Of a DNA stretch of 64,000 nucleotides, positions 1 through 7,245 are shown one piece after another; position 1 is the stretch's first letter, and the number at the start of each line of letters is the position of its first letter. The translations under genes were made by a program, and so were the position numbers. This stretch comes from Bacteroidota bacterium (GTDB taxonomy: Bacteria > Bacteroidota > Bacteroidia > Cytophagales > Cyclobacteriaceae). The notes under the pieces are model-generated. The model did not search any database and was not told the DNA's origin. It saw nothing but the letters and a program-made list of their open reading frames with translations. The DNA lies in the NCBI GenBank assembly GCA_018266395.1, contig JAFEAM010000002.1, positions 1-64,000 of the forward strand, in the 5' to 3' direction.

Positions 1-668
1 TTGGGAGTTACGGTGCCTTGTGACATGCGATTCTCCAGGAACCTGGCATAATGGCCCACTCCCGCGGTTTGTCCGCTCCATATATATTGTTCCGAACGCT
101 CCGTTGCAGAAGGAGTTAGTGAGGCAGCATCTCCATTGATATAGTAGACATTGGGCTTGGTCGCTTTCTCGGGCCGCCTCACCGTAACTTGTTCCCGTGA
201 CAAAGTCTGAGCGATCTCTGAGTCTGGATCATCCATATCCCCGGAAATGATGGCATGCTCGGGGCACACATTGACACACGCAGGCTCAAGGCCGATATCC
301 ACCCGGTGAGCGCAGTAGTTACATTTGGCTGCAGTATGCGTGTCCGGGTCAATATATAATGCATCATATGGACAGGCCTGCATGCACGACTTGCATCCAA
401 TGCACCGGTCATTATTAAAATCAACAATGCCGTCCTGTCTTATATATAAGGCCTCAACCGGACAGATTTCCACACAAGGGGCATCAGTGCAATGGTTGCA
501 CCTCAGTACCGAGAAAATGCGTCTGGAATTCGGGAACTCTCCTTTTTCCACCTGTTTGACCCAGGTACGATTTACGCCCAGTGGAACATCGTGTTCAGAC
601 TTGCAGGCGACTGTGCAAGCGTGACATCCAATACACTTTCTGTTGTCGATAACAAATCCGAATTGCAT
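1..668 (-). CDS. Four-cluster Fe-S electron-transfer subunit of a molybdopterin oxidoreductase (partial)
   Basis: Read on the minus strand from the ATG at 668, the protein has the Cys spacing of a DMSO-reductase/polysulfide-reductase type B subunit: CIGCHACTVACK, then CNHCTDAPCVEICP, then CIGCKSCMQACP, then CNYC followed by CVNVCP. These Cys can ligate four [4Fe-4S] clusters, which would wire a molybdenum catalytic subunit to a membrane anchor. About 222 residues are visible and the gene runs off the left edge. An in-frame TGA upstream and no other start codon fix the start at 668. It is transcribed divergently from the sHdr operon, across a 134-bp region holding an inverted repeat. A sulfite-oxidising SoeB-like role is attractive because sHdr is thought to release sulfite, but that is inference; the catalytic and membrane subunits would lie outside the window. 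Confidence 0.85.
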   Translation of the reverse strand, partial: MQFGFVIDNRKCIGCHACTVACKSEHDVPLGVNRTWVKQVEKGEFPNSRRIFSVLRCNHCTDAPCVEICPVEALYIRQDGIVDFNNDRCIGCKSCMQACPYDALYIDPDTHTAAKCNYCAHRVDIGLEPACVNVCPEHAIISGDMDDPDSEIAQTLSREQVTVRRPEKATKPNVYYINGDAASLTPSATERSEQYIWSGQTAGVGHYARFLENRMSQGTVTP

Positions 669-738
669 GAGGCGGCAGCTGTGATGGTTGAAATGGAATC
701 GGGAAAGCCTGACGACTCAATCTATGAAATAAATAAAT

Positions 739-790
739 AATTGAATAGTTGTACAATTATAATATTATTGATTACTTCAATTATTCAATT
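739..790. promoter_or_regulatory. Inverted-repeat operator candidate in the divergent sHdr/Fe-S promoter region
   Basis: AATTGAATA (739-747) and its exact reverse complement TATTCAATT (782-790) flank an AT-rich segment that also holds TTGTACAA (749-756). The site lies between two divergent start codons (668 minus, 803 plus). An ArsR-family regulator is encoded in the downstream operon, and paired AT-rich inverted repeats are usual ArsR targets. No perfect TAnnTTTG element is seen; TACTTCAA at 773-780, 21 bp after a TTG, is a weak match. Binding by the local ArsR is inferred. Confidence 0.45.
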
Positions 791-802
791 CAATCGTTTA
801 CA

Positions 803-1894
803 ATGTCCAGACTCAAAGAATATTTGAGCGATCCCCTATTGCGTCTTCTGTACGAAGAAATTCGTTCAGCAGGACCGGTTCGTTCGGTATCACTGGACCT
901 TACTCATGTCTGCAACTTAAGGTGCAAGGGCTGCTATTACTTTGAGGAGGGCATGGATCGTGCGGGTGAAGGCTCTGATCTGGCTTTGGAGAATTGGATT
1001 CACCAGGAACTGGAGCGCGGGACAAACTTTGTGACGGTAGTGGGCGGGGAGCCCAGCCTGCAACTGACGCGGTTGAAAAAACTGTATGATCATTTCAGAC
1101 TCAGTGTTGCATCCAACGGTTTGATCAGGATTCCTAAAGAAGGATTTGAGAATCTGCCCATTGGGATTTCCATCTGGGGCACCAAATACACAGACTCAAA
1201 ACTAAGGGCCAACGGCCGGCGGGACTTGTTCGGTGAAGCGCTCCGAAATTACGCCGGTGATGAACGCGCCTTTTGGTACTACACCGTTGCACCGGGACAC
1301 GCTGAGGAGATAGAGACAGTTGTTGAGCAATGCATACGGAATGGCAACCGGGTGCTCTTCAACTACTACAGCGACCTTTCAGGCTTTGGCGGCGGATTGG
1401 ATTATCGCAAAGGGTTTCAGGATGTCGCCGAAGAGATAGACCGGATGATCGACCGGTATCCGGGACGAGTGCTCACCACCAGGTACTTTAACAGAGTTGT
1501 GACTTCCGGCCGACTCTATGACATGAACTGGGGCTATGATGTGTGTACCAATGTTTCAGTCAATCTCGCCCAGAATCAGTTCAGGATGAGTAATGGACAG
1601 CCGTACAATCCGCATTTCCGGGCGTACAACGCCGATTTTGCCTCCACCCGCCGTTGCTGCACGGGGACCAGCAGAAGCTGCGATTCATGCTTCGACAGCT
1701 GGGAACACTTTTCCTGGATCATGCTTCACATGAAAAAACATCTCGGTTCGCAGGATGAGTTTGCGAATTGGCTGGGCACTGTATTTATGTTCTATTTTAC
1801 CACACGGCTCGTGAAGAATTCAGATGGTGACGCTATTCTGGAGAAGGTCCACCGGCTGGGCGTTAACCATGAATATGAGTGGGCATCAAAATAA
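803..1894 (+). CDS. Radical SAM protein with C-terminal Cys-rich region, head of the sHdr operon
   Basis: A 363-residue protein with a canonical CxxxCxxC radical-SAM motif (C37, C41, C44) shortly after the N-terminus and a GGEPS glycine-rich SAM-binding motif. A C-terminal Cys cluster (RCCTG then SCDSC) could hold an auxiliary Fe-S cluster in SPASM fashion. The start at 803 is preferred to an in-frame TTG at 749, because the additional leader is AT-rich, would overlap the operator, and does not resemble the family. It is the first gene of the plus-strand sHdr/lipoate operon, 31 bp before the ArsR gene. It differs from the two LipS-like radical SAM proteins further down. Substrate unknown; a role in cofactor or peptide maturation for the sulfur pathway is inferred from position alone. 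Confidence 0.8.
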   Translation: MSRLKEYLSDPLLRLLYEEIRSAGPVRSVSLDLTHVCNLRCKGCYYFEEGMDRAGEGSDLALENWIHQELERGTNFVTVVGGEPSLQLTRLKKLYDHFRLSVASNGLIRIPKEGFENLPIGISIWGTKYTDSKLRANGRRDLFGEALRNYAGDERAFWYYTVAPGHAEEIETVVEQCIRNGNRVLFNYYSDLSGFGGGLDYRKGFQDVAEEIDRMIDRYPGRVLTTRYFNRVVTSGRLYDMNWGYDVCTNVSVNLAQNQFRMSNGQPYNPHFRAYNADFASTRRCCTGTSRSCDSCFDSWEHFSWIMLHMKKHLGSQDEFANWLGTVFMFYFTTRLVKNSDGDAILEKVHRLGVNHEYEWASK

Positions 1895-1925
1895 CAGACA
1901 CTAAATCTGATTCGACTAAAACACC

Positions 1926-2228
1926 ATGGAAATAACAAAACGAAAAATTAGTGCGACAAAGCTCAGAAGGGTGGCCGAAATATTCGGAGGCCTCGCCCAT
2001 CCTGTCAGGCTTGAAATTTTGGAATACCTGGAAGACGGAATTCCCAGGACGGTGGGCGACATCCTTGCGCAGGTTAAGATTGACCCCACCCTGCTTACCC
2101 ATCACTTGTCAAAAATGAAGAGCATCGGAATACTGGAATCTGAGAGAGACGGCAGGAACATCTATTACCGGCTGATGATGAAAGAAGTGACAGACGTATT
2201 TGATTGCATTCAGCATTGCAGAATTTAG
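1926..2228 (+). CDS. ArsR-family transcriptional repressor (sHdrR/SoxR-like)
   Basis: A 100-residue winged-helix protein with the ArsR core: LAHPVRLEILEYL in helices 1-2, the recognition region LLTHHLSKMKSIGIL (about 56-70), and the wing around ERDGRNIYYRL. It lacks the metal-binding CVC motif of arsenic sensors. Its only two cysteines are C94 and C98 near the C-terminus. Known sHdrR and SoxR repressors of sulfur oxidisers are ArsR proteins that sense (poly)sulfide through a pair of cysteines; here the pair is four residues apart, so the geometry would differ. It is encoded between the radical SAM gene and tusA. The likely operator is the 739-790 inverted repeat. Family call is firm; sulfur sensing is inferred. 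Confidence 0.85.
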   Translation: MEITKRKISATKLRRVAEIFGGLAHPVRLEILEYLEDGIPRTVGDILAQVKIDPTLLTHHLSKMKSIGILESERDGRNIYYRLMMKEVTDVFDCIQHCRI

Positions 2229-2248
2229 ACACCAAACCATTCAAAAAT

Positions 2249-2488
2249 ATGAGTGATGTAAAAGTTGTTAAAACCCTGGATTGCACCGGACTCCTGTGTC
2301 CCATGCCGGTGGTCAAGACTTTCAAGACCATCAAGGAAATGCAGGTAGGAGATGTGCTTGAAATGATTGCAACCGATCCGGGCGCAATGCCCGACATGAA
2401 GGCCTGGGCAAATCAAACCCAGCATGAACTCCTCGAGGCCACTGAAGCTGGCGGCAAATTCAAGTTTCTTATAAAGAAGACACACTAA
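2249..2488 (+). CDS. tusA: TusA-family sulfur carrier protein
   Basis: A 79-residue TusA/SirA-like protein with the diagnostic CPxP motif (C17-P-M-P20) after the first strand; C17 is the expected persulfide-carrying residue. The ATG at 2249 gives the usual family length; a longer in-frame opening from 2204 overlaps the ArsR gene and adds no TusA-like sequence. In sulfur-oxidising bacteria TusA donates sulfane sulfur to the rDsr or sHdr machinery and exchanges it with DsrE proteins. Here it is 12 bp upstream of a DsrE-family gene and in the same operon as sHdr, matching the known tusA-dsrE-shdr arrangement. It acts in the cytoplasm. Confidence 0.93.
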   Translation: MSDVKVVKTLDCTGLLCPMPVVKTFKTIKEMQVGDVLEMIATDPGAMPDMKAWANQTQHELLEATEAGGKFKFLIKKTH

Positions 2489-2500
2489 AAATGTAGCACA

Positions 2501-3013
2501 ATGGCAAACGGAACCAACAAACTCGCCCTGATTGCATCCAAAGGAACCCTGGATTGGGCCTATCCGCCTTTCATTCTTGCCAATGCAGCGGCCGCCATGG
2601 GATGGGATGTGGGAATCTTCTTCACCTTCTACGGTCTTCCTCTGCTGAAGAAAGATCTGAAGCTGAGCGTAACACCCGTTGGCAATCCGGCCATGCCGAT
2701 GAAAATGCCTTTCGGACCGGAGGGCTTCCAGAACATCAACTGGCCAATCCCCAATCTCATCACAGCCAATATTCCGGGCTTTGAAAGTGTGGCGGTAAGC
2801 CTGATGAAAAAAGGATTTAAGAACAAGGGAGTGGCCACCATCGAGGAGTTGCGGGAAACGGCACTTGAAATGGATGTGAAGATGATTGGCTGCCAGATGA
2901 CCATGGATGTATTCGGATTCAAGAAGGAAGACTTTATAGACAAAGCTGAGATAGGCGGAGCTGCTGCCTTTCTGCAGTTTGCTTCGGATGCCAACGTCAG
3001 TCTCTTCGTCTGA
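2501..3013 (+). CDS. DsrE-family sulfurtransferase (DsrE2/DsrE3-like)
   Basis: A 170-residue DsrE/F/H-fold protein. The N-terminus (LALIASKGTLDWAYPPFILA) is the DsrE-type first strand and helix, and the conserved cysteine C131 in GCQMTMDVFG is the likely persulfide site. It matches the larger DsrE2/DsrE3A class, which relays sulfur with TusA in sulfur oxidisers. No membrane segment is evident. It follows tusA directly and precedes a lipoate-protein ligase. The exact DsrE subclass cannot be fixed without a phylogeny. Confidence 0.85.
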   Translation: MANGTNKLALIASKGTLDWAYPPFILANAAAAMGWDVGIFFTFYGLPLLKKDLKLSVTPVGNPAMPMKMPFGPEGFQNINWPIPNLITANIPGFESVAVSLMKKGFKNKGVATIEELRETALEMDVKMIGCQMTMDVFGFKKEDFIDKAEIGGAAAFLQFASDANVSLFV

Positions 3014-3028
3014 GGTTTAGACAACCGG

Positions 3029-4120
3029 ATGCCTATCCGTTGGATCGATGCCGGCACAGTCAGTGACCTGCGATCCCAGAGCATTTACCATGGTCTCGGG
3101 TATGCGCAGGAGCGGAGAACCCCGGATACGATCGTGCTGGCGACTCCCGAAAGTCCTTACCTGTGTGTAGGACATTTTCAGGATCCGGCAAGGGAACTGG
3201 ATCTTGAGTTTTGCCGCAAGTCCGGGCTTCCGGTGATCAGGAGAGAAACGGGAGGTGGCACGGTGCTGATTGACAGCGGGCAGTTGTTTGTACAATGGGT
3301 ATTCCAACGGGAATCCCTTCCACGAAAAGTGGAGCAAAGGTTTGAGACATTCATTAAGCCGATTGTTGAGACCTATTCGTTCTTTGGAATTGATGCTAAA
3401 CTTTATCCGGTCAACGACATTCATGTCAATGGCCGGAAAATTTGCGGAACAGGTGCAGGCACTATTGGTGAAGCTGAAGTTGTAACCGGAAATTTCCTCT
3501 TTGATTTTGATACTGAGAAGATGGTGCAGGCACTTAATCTTCCCGGTGAAGTCTTCAGGGAGCAAACCCGCGAAAGCTTAAACAAGTATCTCACCACCTT
3601 CGGCAAGGAGAAGAGATCTCAGCCTGACCGGAAGGAGGTGATCGAGGTATACATGGCGCAATGCAGAAAGGTATTGGGTCGTGACTTCTTCGACGGCAAC
3701 CTCACCGAAAAGGAATCGAAAGAGATGGAGCTGATTGAAGAGAAGTGGAGGGAAGAGGCAGGTCATTTCATCCCGTTGTCCAGGCCGGAGGAGCGTTTGT
3801 TGAAGATCCATGCCGGCGTTTGGATCGGTCAGATGAAACATGCTGCGCGTGGCGGTTTCATAGAATCCGTGATCCGGATGAACGAAAACAGGATTGAGTT
3901 CATCAAACTGAAAGCGGATGCCGGCAACGCAACTGCAAAAGACTGGAATGGGCTGGAAACAAGCCTGACCGGGGCAGTCCTGGAAAGGGAGCAACTGTCA
4001 GACAGGCTGGCAAAATATTTCAGCAGTCACCGTGAACAGGGCGGCTTCCATATCGACGACTGGGTGGAAGCGCTTCTTCGCATAAGGAATGAAAAGAAAA
4101 GAGTGACAGGCCGTGAGTAG
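3029..4120 (+). CDS. Lipoate-protein ligase, sLpl type (copy 1)
   Basis: A 363-residue member of the LplA/LipB/BirA fold. RRETGGG (71-77) is the lipoyl-adenylate binding loop, and ND (129-130) followed by GRK with K137 matches the catalytic-lysine motif NDxxVxGRKIxG. A C-terminal extension of roughly 170 residues suggests the two-domain sLpl(AB) form, which lipoylates LbpA proteins in sHdr organisms. It is encoded 15 bp after a dsrE gene and upstream of the first lbpA, and its end overlaps the next small gene by 8 bp. A second ligase sits at 11741-12865; the two differ substantially. The target (LbpA1, LbpA2, or both) is unknown, and a scaffold or octanoyl-transfer role for one copy is possible. 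Confidence 0.88.
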   Translation: MPIRWIDAGTVSDLRSQSIYHGLGYAQERRTPDTIVLATPESPYLCVGHFQDPARELDLEFCRKSGLPVIRRETGGGTVLIDSGQLFVQWVFQRESLPRKVEQRFETFIKPIVETYSFFGIDAKLYPVNDIHVNGRKICGTGAGTIGEAEVVTGNFLFDFDTEKMVQALNLPGEVFREQTRESLNKYLTTFGKEKRSQPDRKEVIEVYMAQCRKVLGRDFFDGNLTEKESKEMELIEEKWREEAGHFIPLSRPEERLLKIHAGVWIGQMKHAARGGFIESVIRMNENRIEFIKLKADAGNATAKDWNGLETSLTGAVLEREQLSDRLAKYFSSHREQGGFHIDDWVEALLRIRNEKKRVTGRE

Positions 4121-4364
4121 ACTGATTGGAAGGATTGTGACAGCGGATGAGGTGGCCAGACTTCCCGGGGAAATAGCCAACGAATGGTTTCTTCTGGAGG
4201 TATTGTCCACCGATGAGAAGGGCAGGGCAAACAAGCTGAGGATAGCCGGTCATGATAAAAACAAGGATTTGCTTCGCGATCATCTCCTGGAATTGGAGCA
4301 TGGTCCCGACAAGAGATACATATTCTTTTTCTCAGACCCCGACCGGGCCTGTGAACTTGAATAA
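4113..4364 (+). CDS. Small uncharacterised protein of the sHdr operon (GTG start)
   Basis: An 83-residue acidic protein starting with GTG at 4113, overlapping the end of the ligase gene by 8 bp, which suggests translational coupling. I recognise no family. It has no cysteine until the C-terminal RACELE, no membrane segment and no signal peptide. Strand, tight overlap and placement between a lipoate ligase and a DsrE gene argue that it is a real gene. It may be a small partner of the ligase or of the sulfur relay; function not known. Confidence 0.6.
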   Translation: MSRLIGRIVTADEVARLPGEIANEWFLLEVLSTDEKGRANKLRIAGHDKNKDLLRDHLLELEHGPDKRYIFFFSDPDRACELE

Positions 4365-4395
4365 CAGGAGATAAAGACTTAATAACACAGTTAAT

Positions 4396-4773
4396 ATGGA
4401 CAACGAAGGAAAGAAGATTCTCGTCATTCAAACCCACGGTGTAGAAACTCCAACGCGAACTTATTCGCCTTTGTTCTATGCCATGGCGGCGGCAGCCATG
4501 GAAATGGAGGTAATGGTGTGGTTCACCATGAATGGCACCAACCAGCTTAAGAAGGGCGAGGCTGAAAAAGTCCAGCTGGACAAATCCAGCAATGTCACAC
4601 TAAAGACCATGATCCAGATGGCCATGGACTCTGATGTCAAACTCAGGGTCTGTCAGCAAAGCCTGGAACTCTGGAACATGAAAAAAGAAGATCTCATTGA
4701 CGGTGTTGAAATATTGGGAGCTACCAGCATAATCGATCTCTCGCTCAATGCCGATCATGTAATGTATTTCTGA
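4396..4773 (+). CDS. DsrE-family sulfurtransferase, small form
   Basis: A 125-residue DsrE-fold protein. It opens with the strand KKILVIQTHGVETP, followed by FYAMAAAAMEMEVMVWFTM, a typical DsrE helix and strand. C86 in RVCQQSLELWNM is the probable active cysteine, corresponding to C131 of the larger DsrE upstream. Length and motif resemble the DsrE3-like proteins near sHdr genes. It precedes lbpA by 16 bp. Having two DsrE paralogues beside one TusA suggests a branched or two-step sulfur relay feeding sHdr; which partner it serves is inferred only. Confidence 0.82.
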   Translation: MDNEGKKILVIQTHGVETPTRTYSPLFYAMAAAAMEMEVMVWFTMNGTNQLKKGEAEKVQLDKSSNVTLKTMIQMAMDSDVKLRVCQQSLELWNMKKEDLIDGVEILGATSIIDLSLNADHVMYF

Positions 4774-4789
4774 CCACAACTATCATACT

Positions 4790-5260
4790 ATGTCACACGA
4801 AAAGATCAATGAATGTGTTATCCCGAAAGACCTTCATTATTCCGTGGAGGATAACACCTGGGTCCGGCTGAACGAGGATGGCACCGTTACGGTCGGCATG
4901 ACAGATATCGCACAACACCTGGCAGGCCCCATCCTTCATGCGAAGGCAAAAGGAGCAGGTACCGATCGGAAGAAAGGCAAGCCTATTGCAACTGTGGAAA
5001 GCGGCAAGTGGGTGGGACCGGTAAAGTCCCCCGTGTCCGGGGTCATCACTGAGGTGAATGAAAAGCTTGCAGGCGATGCACAGCTTATCAACCGTAGCCC
5101 CTATCGTGAAGGCTGGGTGGTAAAGATGAAACCCGAAGCACTCGACGCGGAGCTGAAGGAAATGGTGACCGGCGACCAGGCAGTTGCAGCCTACAAAGCC
5201 AAAATTGAACGCGACAACATCAAGGCCTGCAACCATATCGAAGGTTCCGACACCTATTAG
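4790..5260 (+). CDS. lbpA1: Lipoate-binding protein LbpA (copy 1), GcvH-like
   Basis: A 156-residue protein of the GcvH fold. The lipoylation site is in VESGKWVGPVKSP, with K73 as the modified lysine, between the two hammerhead strands; glycine-cleavage H proteins have the same arrangement. Here there are no gcvT/P genes nearby; the gene sits directly upstream of hdrC1. In sHdr organisms LbpA carries lipoate essential for sulfane-sulfur oxidation and is distinct from GcvH. The spacing to DsrE is 16 bp and to hdrC1 33 bp. It differs considerably from the second copy at 10352. Confidence 0.92.
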   Translation: MSHEKINECVIPKDLHYSVEDNTWVRLNEDGTVTVGMTDIAQHLAGPILHAKAKGAGTDRKKGKPIATVESGKWVGPVKSPVSGVITEVNEKLAGDAQLINRSPYREGWVVKMKPEALDAELKEMVTGDQAVAAYKAKIERDNIKACNHIEGSDTY

Positions 5261-5293
5261 TTAATGCATTTATAAAGAAGATTTGAAACTGAC

Positions 5294-6013
5294 ATGGCTG
5301 CGAAGAATACACTCGACCTGAGCATGAACAAGTACGCAGATGTTCCTTACGAGGAGAAGGAGCGTCTGTTTGAGGAGATGAAGGCTGATCACAGATGGAA
5401 TCATGTGCTCTATGGTTGCTACGAGTGTGGCATCTGCGTCGCCGCATGCCCTTCTGCGCGGTTTTACGATTTCAGCCCCAGGGTAATCGCACAGGCTGCT
5501 GCCCGCGAGGACGTGGATCTGGTGTACACACTGATGAACGACAGTGTGTGGGATTGTTCCCAGTGTTTCTCCTGTGACCGGTGCCCGCGCCAGAACAGCC
5601 CGGGCCAGATCATCACGGTCATGCGCGAAGTGGCAGTAAAGAATGGTCTGAAGACAGCCAAGGAAGCGCTTGAAGGTTACGGCCGCATCATCTACAAAAT
5701 CATGTCAACCGGTACGCAGGTATCACCCGACATGCTGCAGCCCAATGCATTCCCCGATTGGGGCGGTCATGTGAAAGATATTTCTGACAACCTGGACGTG
5801 TGGAGAAAAGCCCTCCCGCCGGAGACGCTGCACACCACTGAAACAGGCTGGCAGATTACAGACAAGACTATCATTGAACTCTACCTCATCTGGCACATGA
5901 CGGGCGTTATGAAACTCATTGAAGGTGTGGATGAGGGACTCTTCATGATTCTCGTTGACGTGATGGAAGAGCGGCTCGAGGAAGCAGGTTACGACAACAT
6001 TTCATTTGACTAA
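5294..6013 (+). CDS. hdrC1: sHdrC1, ferredoxin-like subunit of the sHdr complex
   Basis: A 239-residue HdrC homologue with two Fe-S binding motifs: C42, C45, C48, C52 (CYECGICVAACP) and C88, C91, C94, C97 (CSQCFSCDRC). These would hold two [4Fe-4S] clusters passing electrons between the HdrB and HdrA subunits. The helical C-terminal half is typical of HdrC. It starts the core C1-B1-A-hyp-C2 block that defines sHdr clusters, as opposed to methanogen Hdr clusters, and is preceded by lbpA. Cytoplasmic. Confidence 0.92.
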   Translation: MAAKNTLDLSMNKYADVPYEEKERLFEEMKADHRWNHVLYGCYECGICVAACPSARFYDFSPRVIAQAAAREDVDLVYTLMNDSVWDCSQCFSCDRCPRQNSPGQIITVMREVAVKNGLKTAKEALEGYGRIIYKIMSTGTQVSPDMLQPNAFPDWGGHVKDISDNLDVWRKALPPETLHTTETGWQITDKTIIELYLIWHMTGVMKLIEGVDEGLFMILVDVMEERLEEAGYDNISFD

Positions 6014-6030
6014 GACAAAACGCAGACAAC

Positions 6031-7218
6031 ATGATTCATTTACCCATTGTTAAGGCTGTCGATCGGAAATTCGAGGCCAACCCGGAGGAAGCTCCGAAGG
6101 AAGACATCCGCGAGGCGGTGCTGCAGCTGGAGAAGGAGGGCGAGTGGGAAGTCAGCCGTGTCCCGGAGCCTTACATGGAAGTGAAAACCAAGTATGGACG
6201 TTCCAAGAAGATCCCGGTTCAAAAGACGTGGCATCACAAGAGTTGCGGTCAATGCGGGCACATACCCGGATACTCCACTTCTATCTTCTGGCTGAACCGC
6301 GCGTTCGGGCTCGACTATCACGATCCGACCGATCAGACCTCATGTACGGCGTGGAACTATTACGCCTCTGCCACCTCCAACCCGGAGGCACAGGCAGCAG
6401 TGGCGATGCGAAACTTTGCAGCCGCAGCCGAGACCGGATATTTCCCCATAATCCACTGCGGCACCAGCTTCGGGCATTACAAGGAAGTTCGCCACGCCCT
6501 GGTGCATCAGCCCGAGCTGAGAAGGAAGGTCAAGAAGATTCTTGAAAAACTCGGCAAGAAACTGGTCATGCCGGAAGAGATCGTGCACTACAGCGAATGG
6601 GTGCTGGCCATGCGCAACAGGATTGCCGAACGCCAGGTCCTTGACATGAGCATGATCACGGCAACCGTTCACCCGGCCTGCCACTATCACAAACTGGTGG
6701 AAGATGATGCCGTCTACGACAGTGAAATATACGGTGCGCAACGGACCGCCATTATCACCTCGACCCTGCAGGCGCTGGGTATCAAGGTGGGCGACTATTC
6801 TACCTGGTATGACTGCTGCGGATTCGGTTTCCGCCACATCCTCGTGTCCAGGGATTTCTCGCGTTCTTTCTCCGTGCAACGTAAAATTGAAGTGATGATG
6901 GAGGAGGTTAATCCAGACATCACGGTTACCCATGACACGGGCTGTGTGACAACGCTGGATCAAAGCCAGTTCGCAGGAAAAGCACACGGAAAGAAAGTGG
7001 GACTTCCTGTACTGTCAGACTCACAAATTGCTGCCTTGGCCATGGGAGCACATCCTTATAAGGTGTTGCAGATGCATTGGCACAACACAGACAATACCAG
7101 GTTCCTCGAGAAGCTTGGTATAGATCATGCGAAGATGTGGGCCGAGTTTGAGGCAGAAGCAGATAAGATCAGAAGGGGTGAAAAACAATTCCTGACCTGG
7201 GAGGATGCAGCTAAATAG
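6031..7218 (+). CDS. hdrB1: sHdrB1, CCG-domain subunit
   Basis: A 395-residue HdrB-like protein. A Cys-rich N-terminal part (C72, C75 in SCGQCGH, and C105) is followed by a CCG motif (C262-C263 in DCCGFGF), an upstream HPACHYH element and a downstream TGCVTTLD. Canonical HdrB has two CX(31-39)CCGX(35-36)CxxC motifs binding noncubane clusters; here both are altered, as is usual for sHdrB1, with the closing CxxC reduced to a single Cys. It follows hdrC1 by 17 bp. Its likely role is the active-site or cluster-bearing subunit that handles sulfur-sulfur bonds in the reverse, oxidative direction. Confidence 0.9.
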   Translation: MIHLPIVKAVDRKFEANPEEAPKEDIREAVLQLEKEGEWEVSRVPEPYMEVKTKYGRSKKIPVQKTWHHKSCGQCGHIPGYSTSIFWLNRAFGLDYHDPTDQTSCTAWNYYASATSNPEAQAAVAMRNFAAAAETGYFPIIHCGTSFGHYKEVRHALVHQPELRRKVKKILEKLGKKLVMPEEIVHYSEWVLAMRNRIAERQVLDMSMITATVHPACHYHKLVEDDAVYDSEIYGAQRTAIITSTLQALGIKVGDYSTWYDCCGFGFRHILVSRDFSRSFSVQRKIEVMMEEVNPDITVTHDTGCVTTLDQSQFAGKAHGKKVGLPVLSDSQIAALAMGAHPYKVLQMHWHNTDNTRFLEKLGIDHAKMWAEFEAEADKIRRGEKQFLTWEDAAK

Positions 7219-7245
7219 ATATTGACAATTATTAAAACATAAGAC

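Noticed and set aside
4790-5260. Glycine-cleavage H protein
   Set aside because: The fold is shared, but there are no gcvT/gcvP genes and the context is sHdr with dedicated lipoate assembly, so LbpA fits better.
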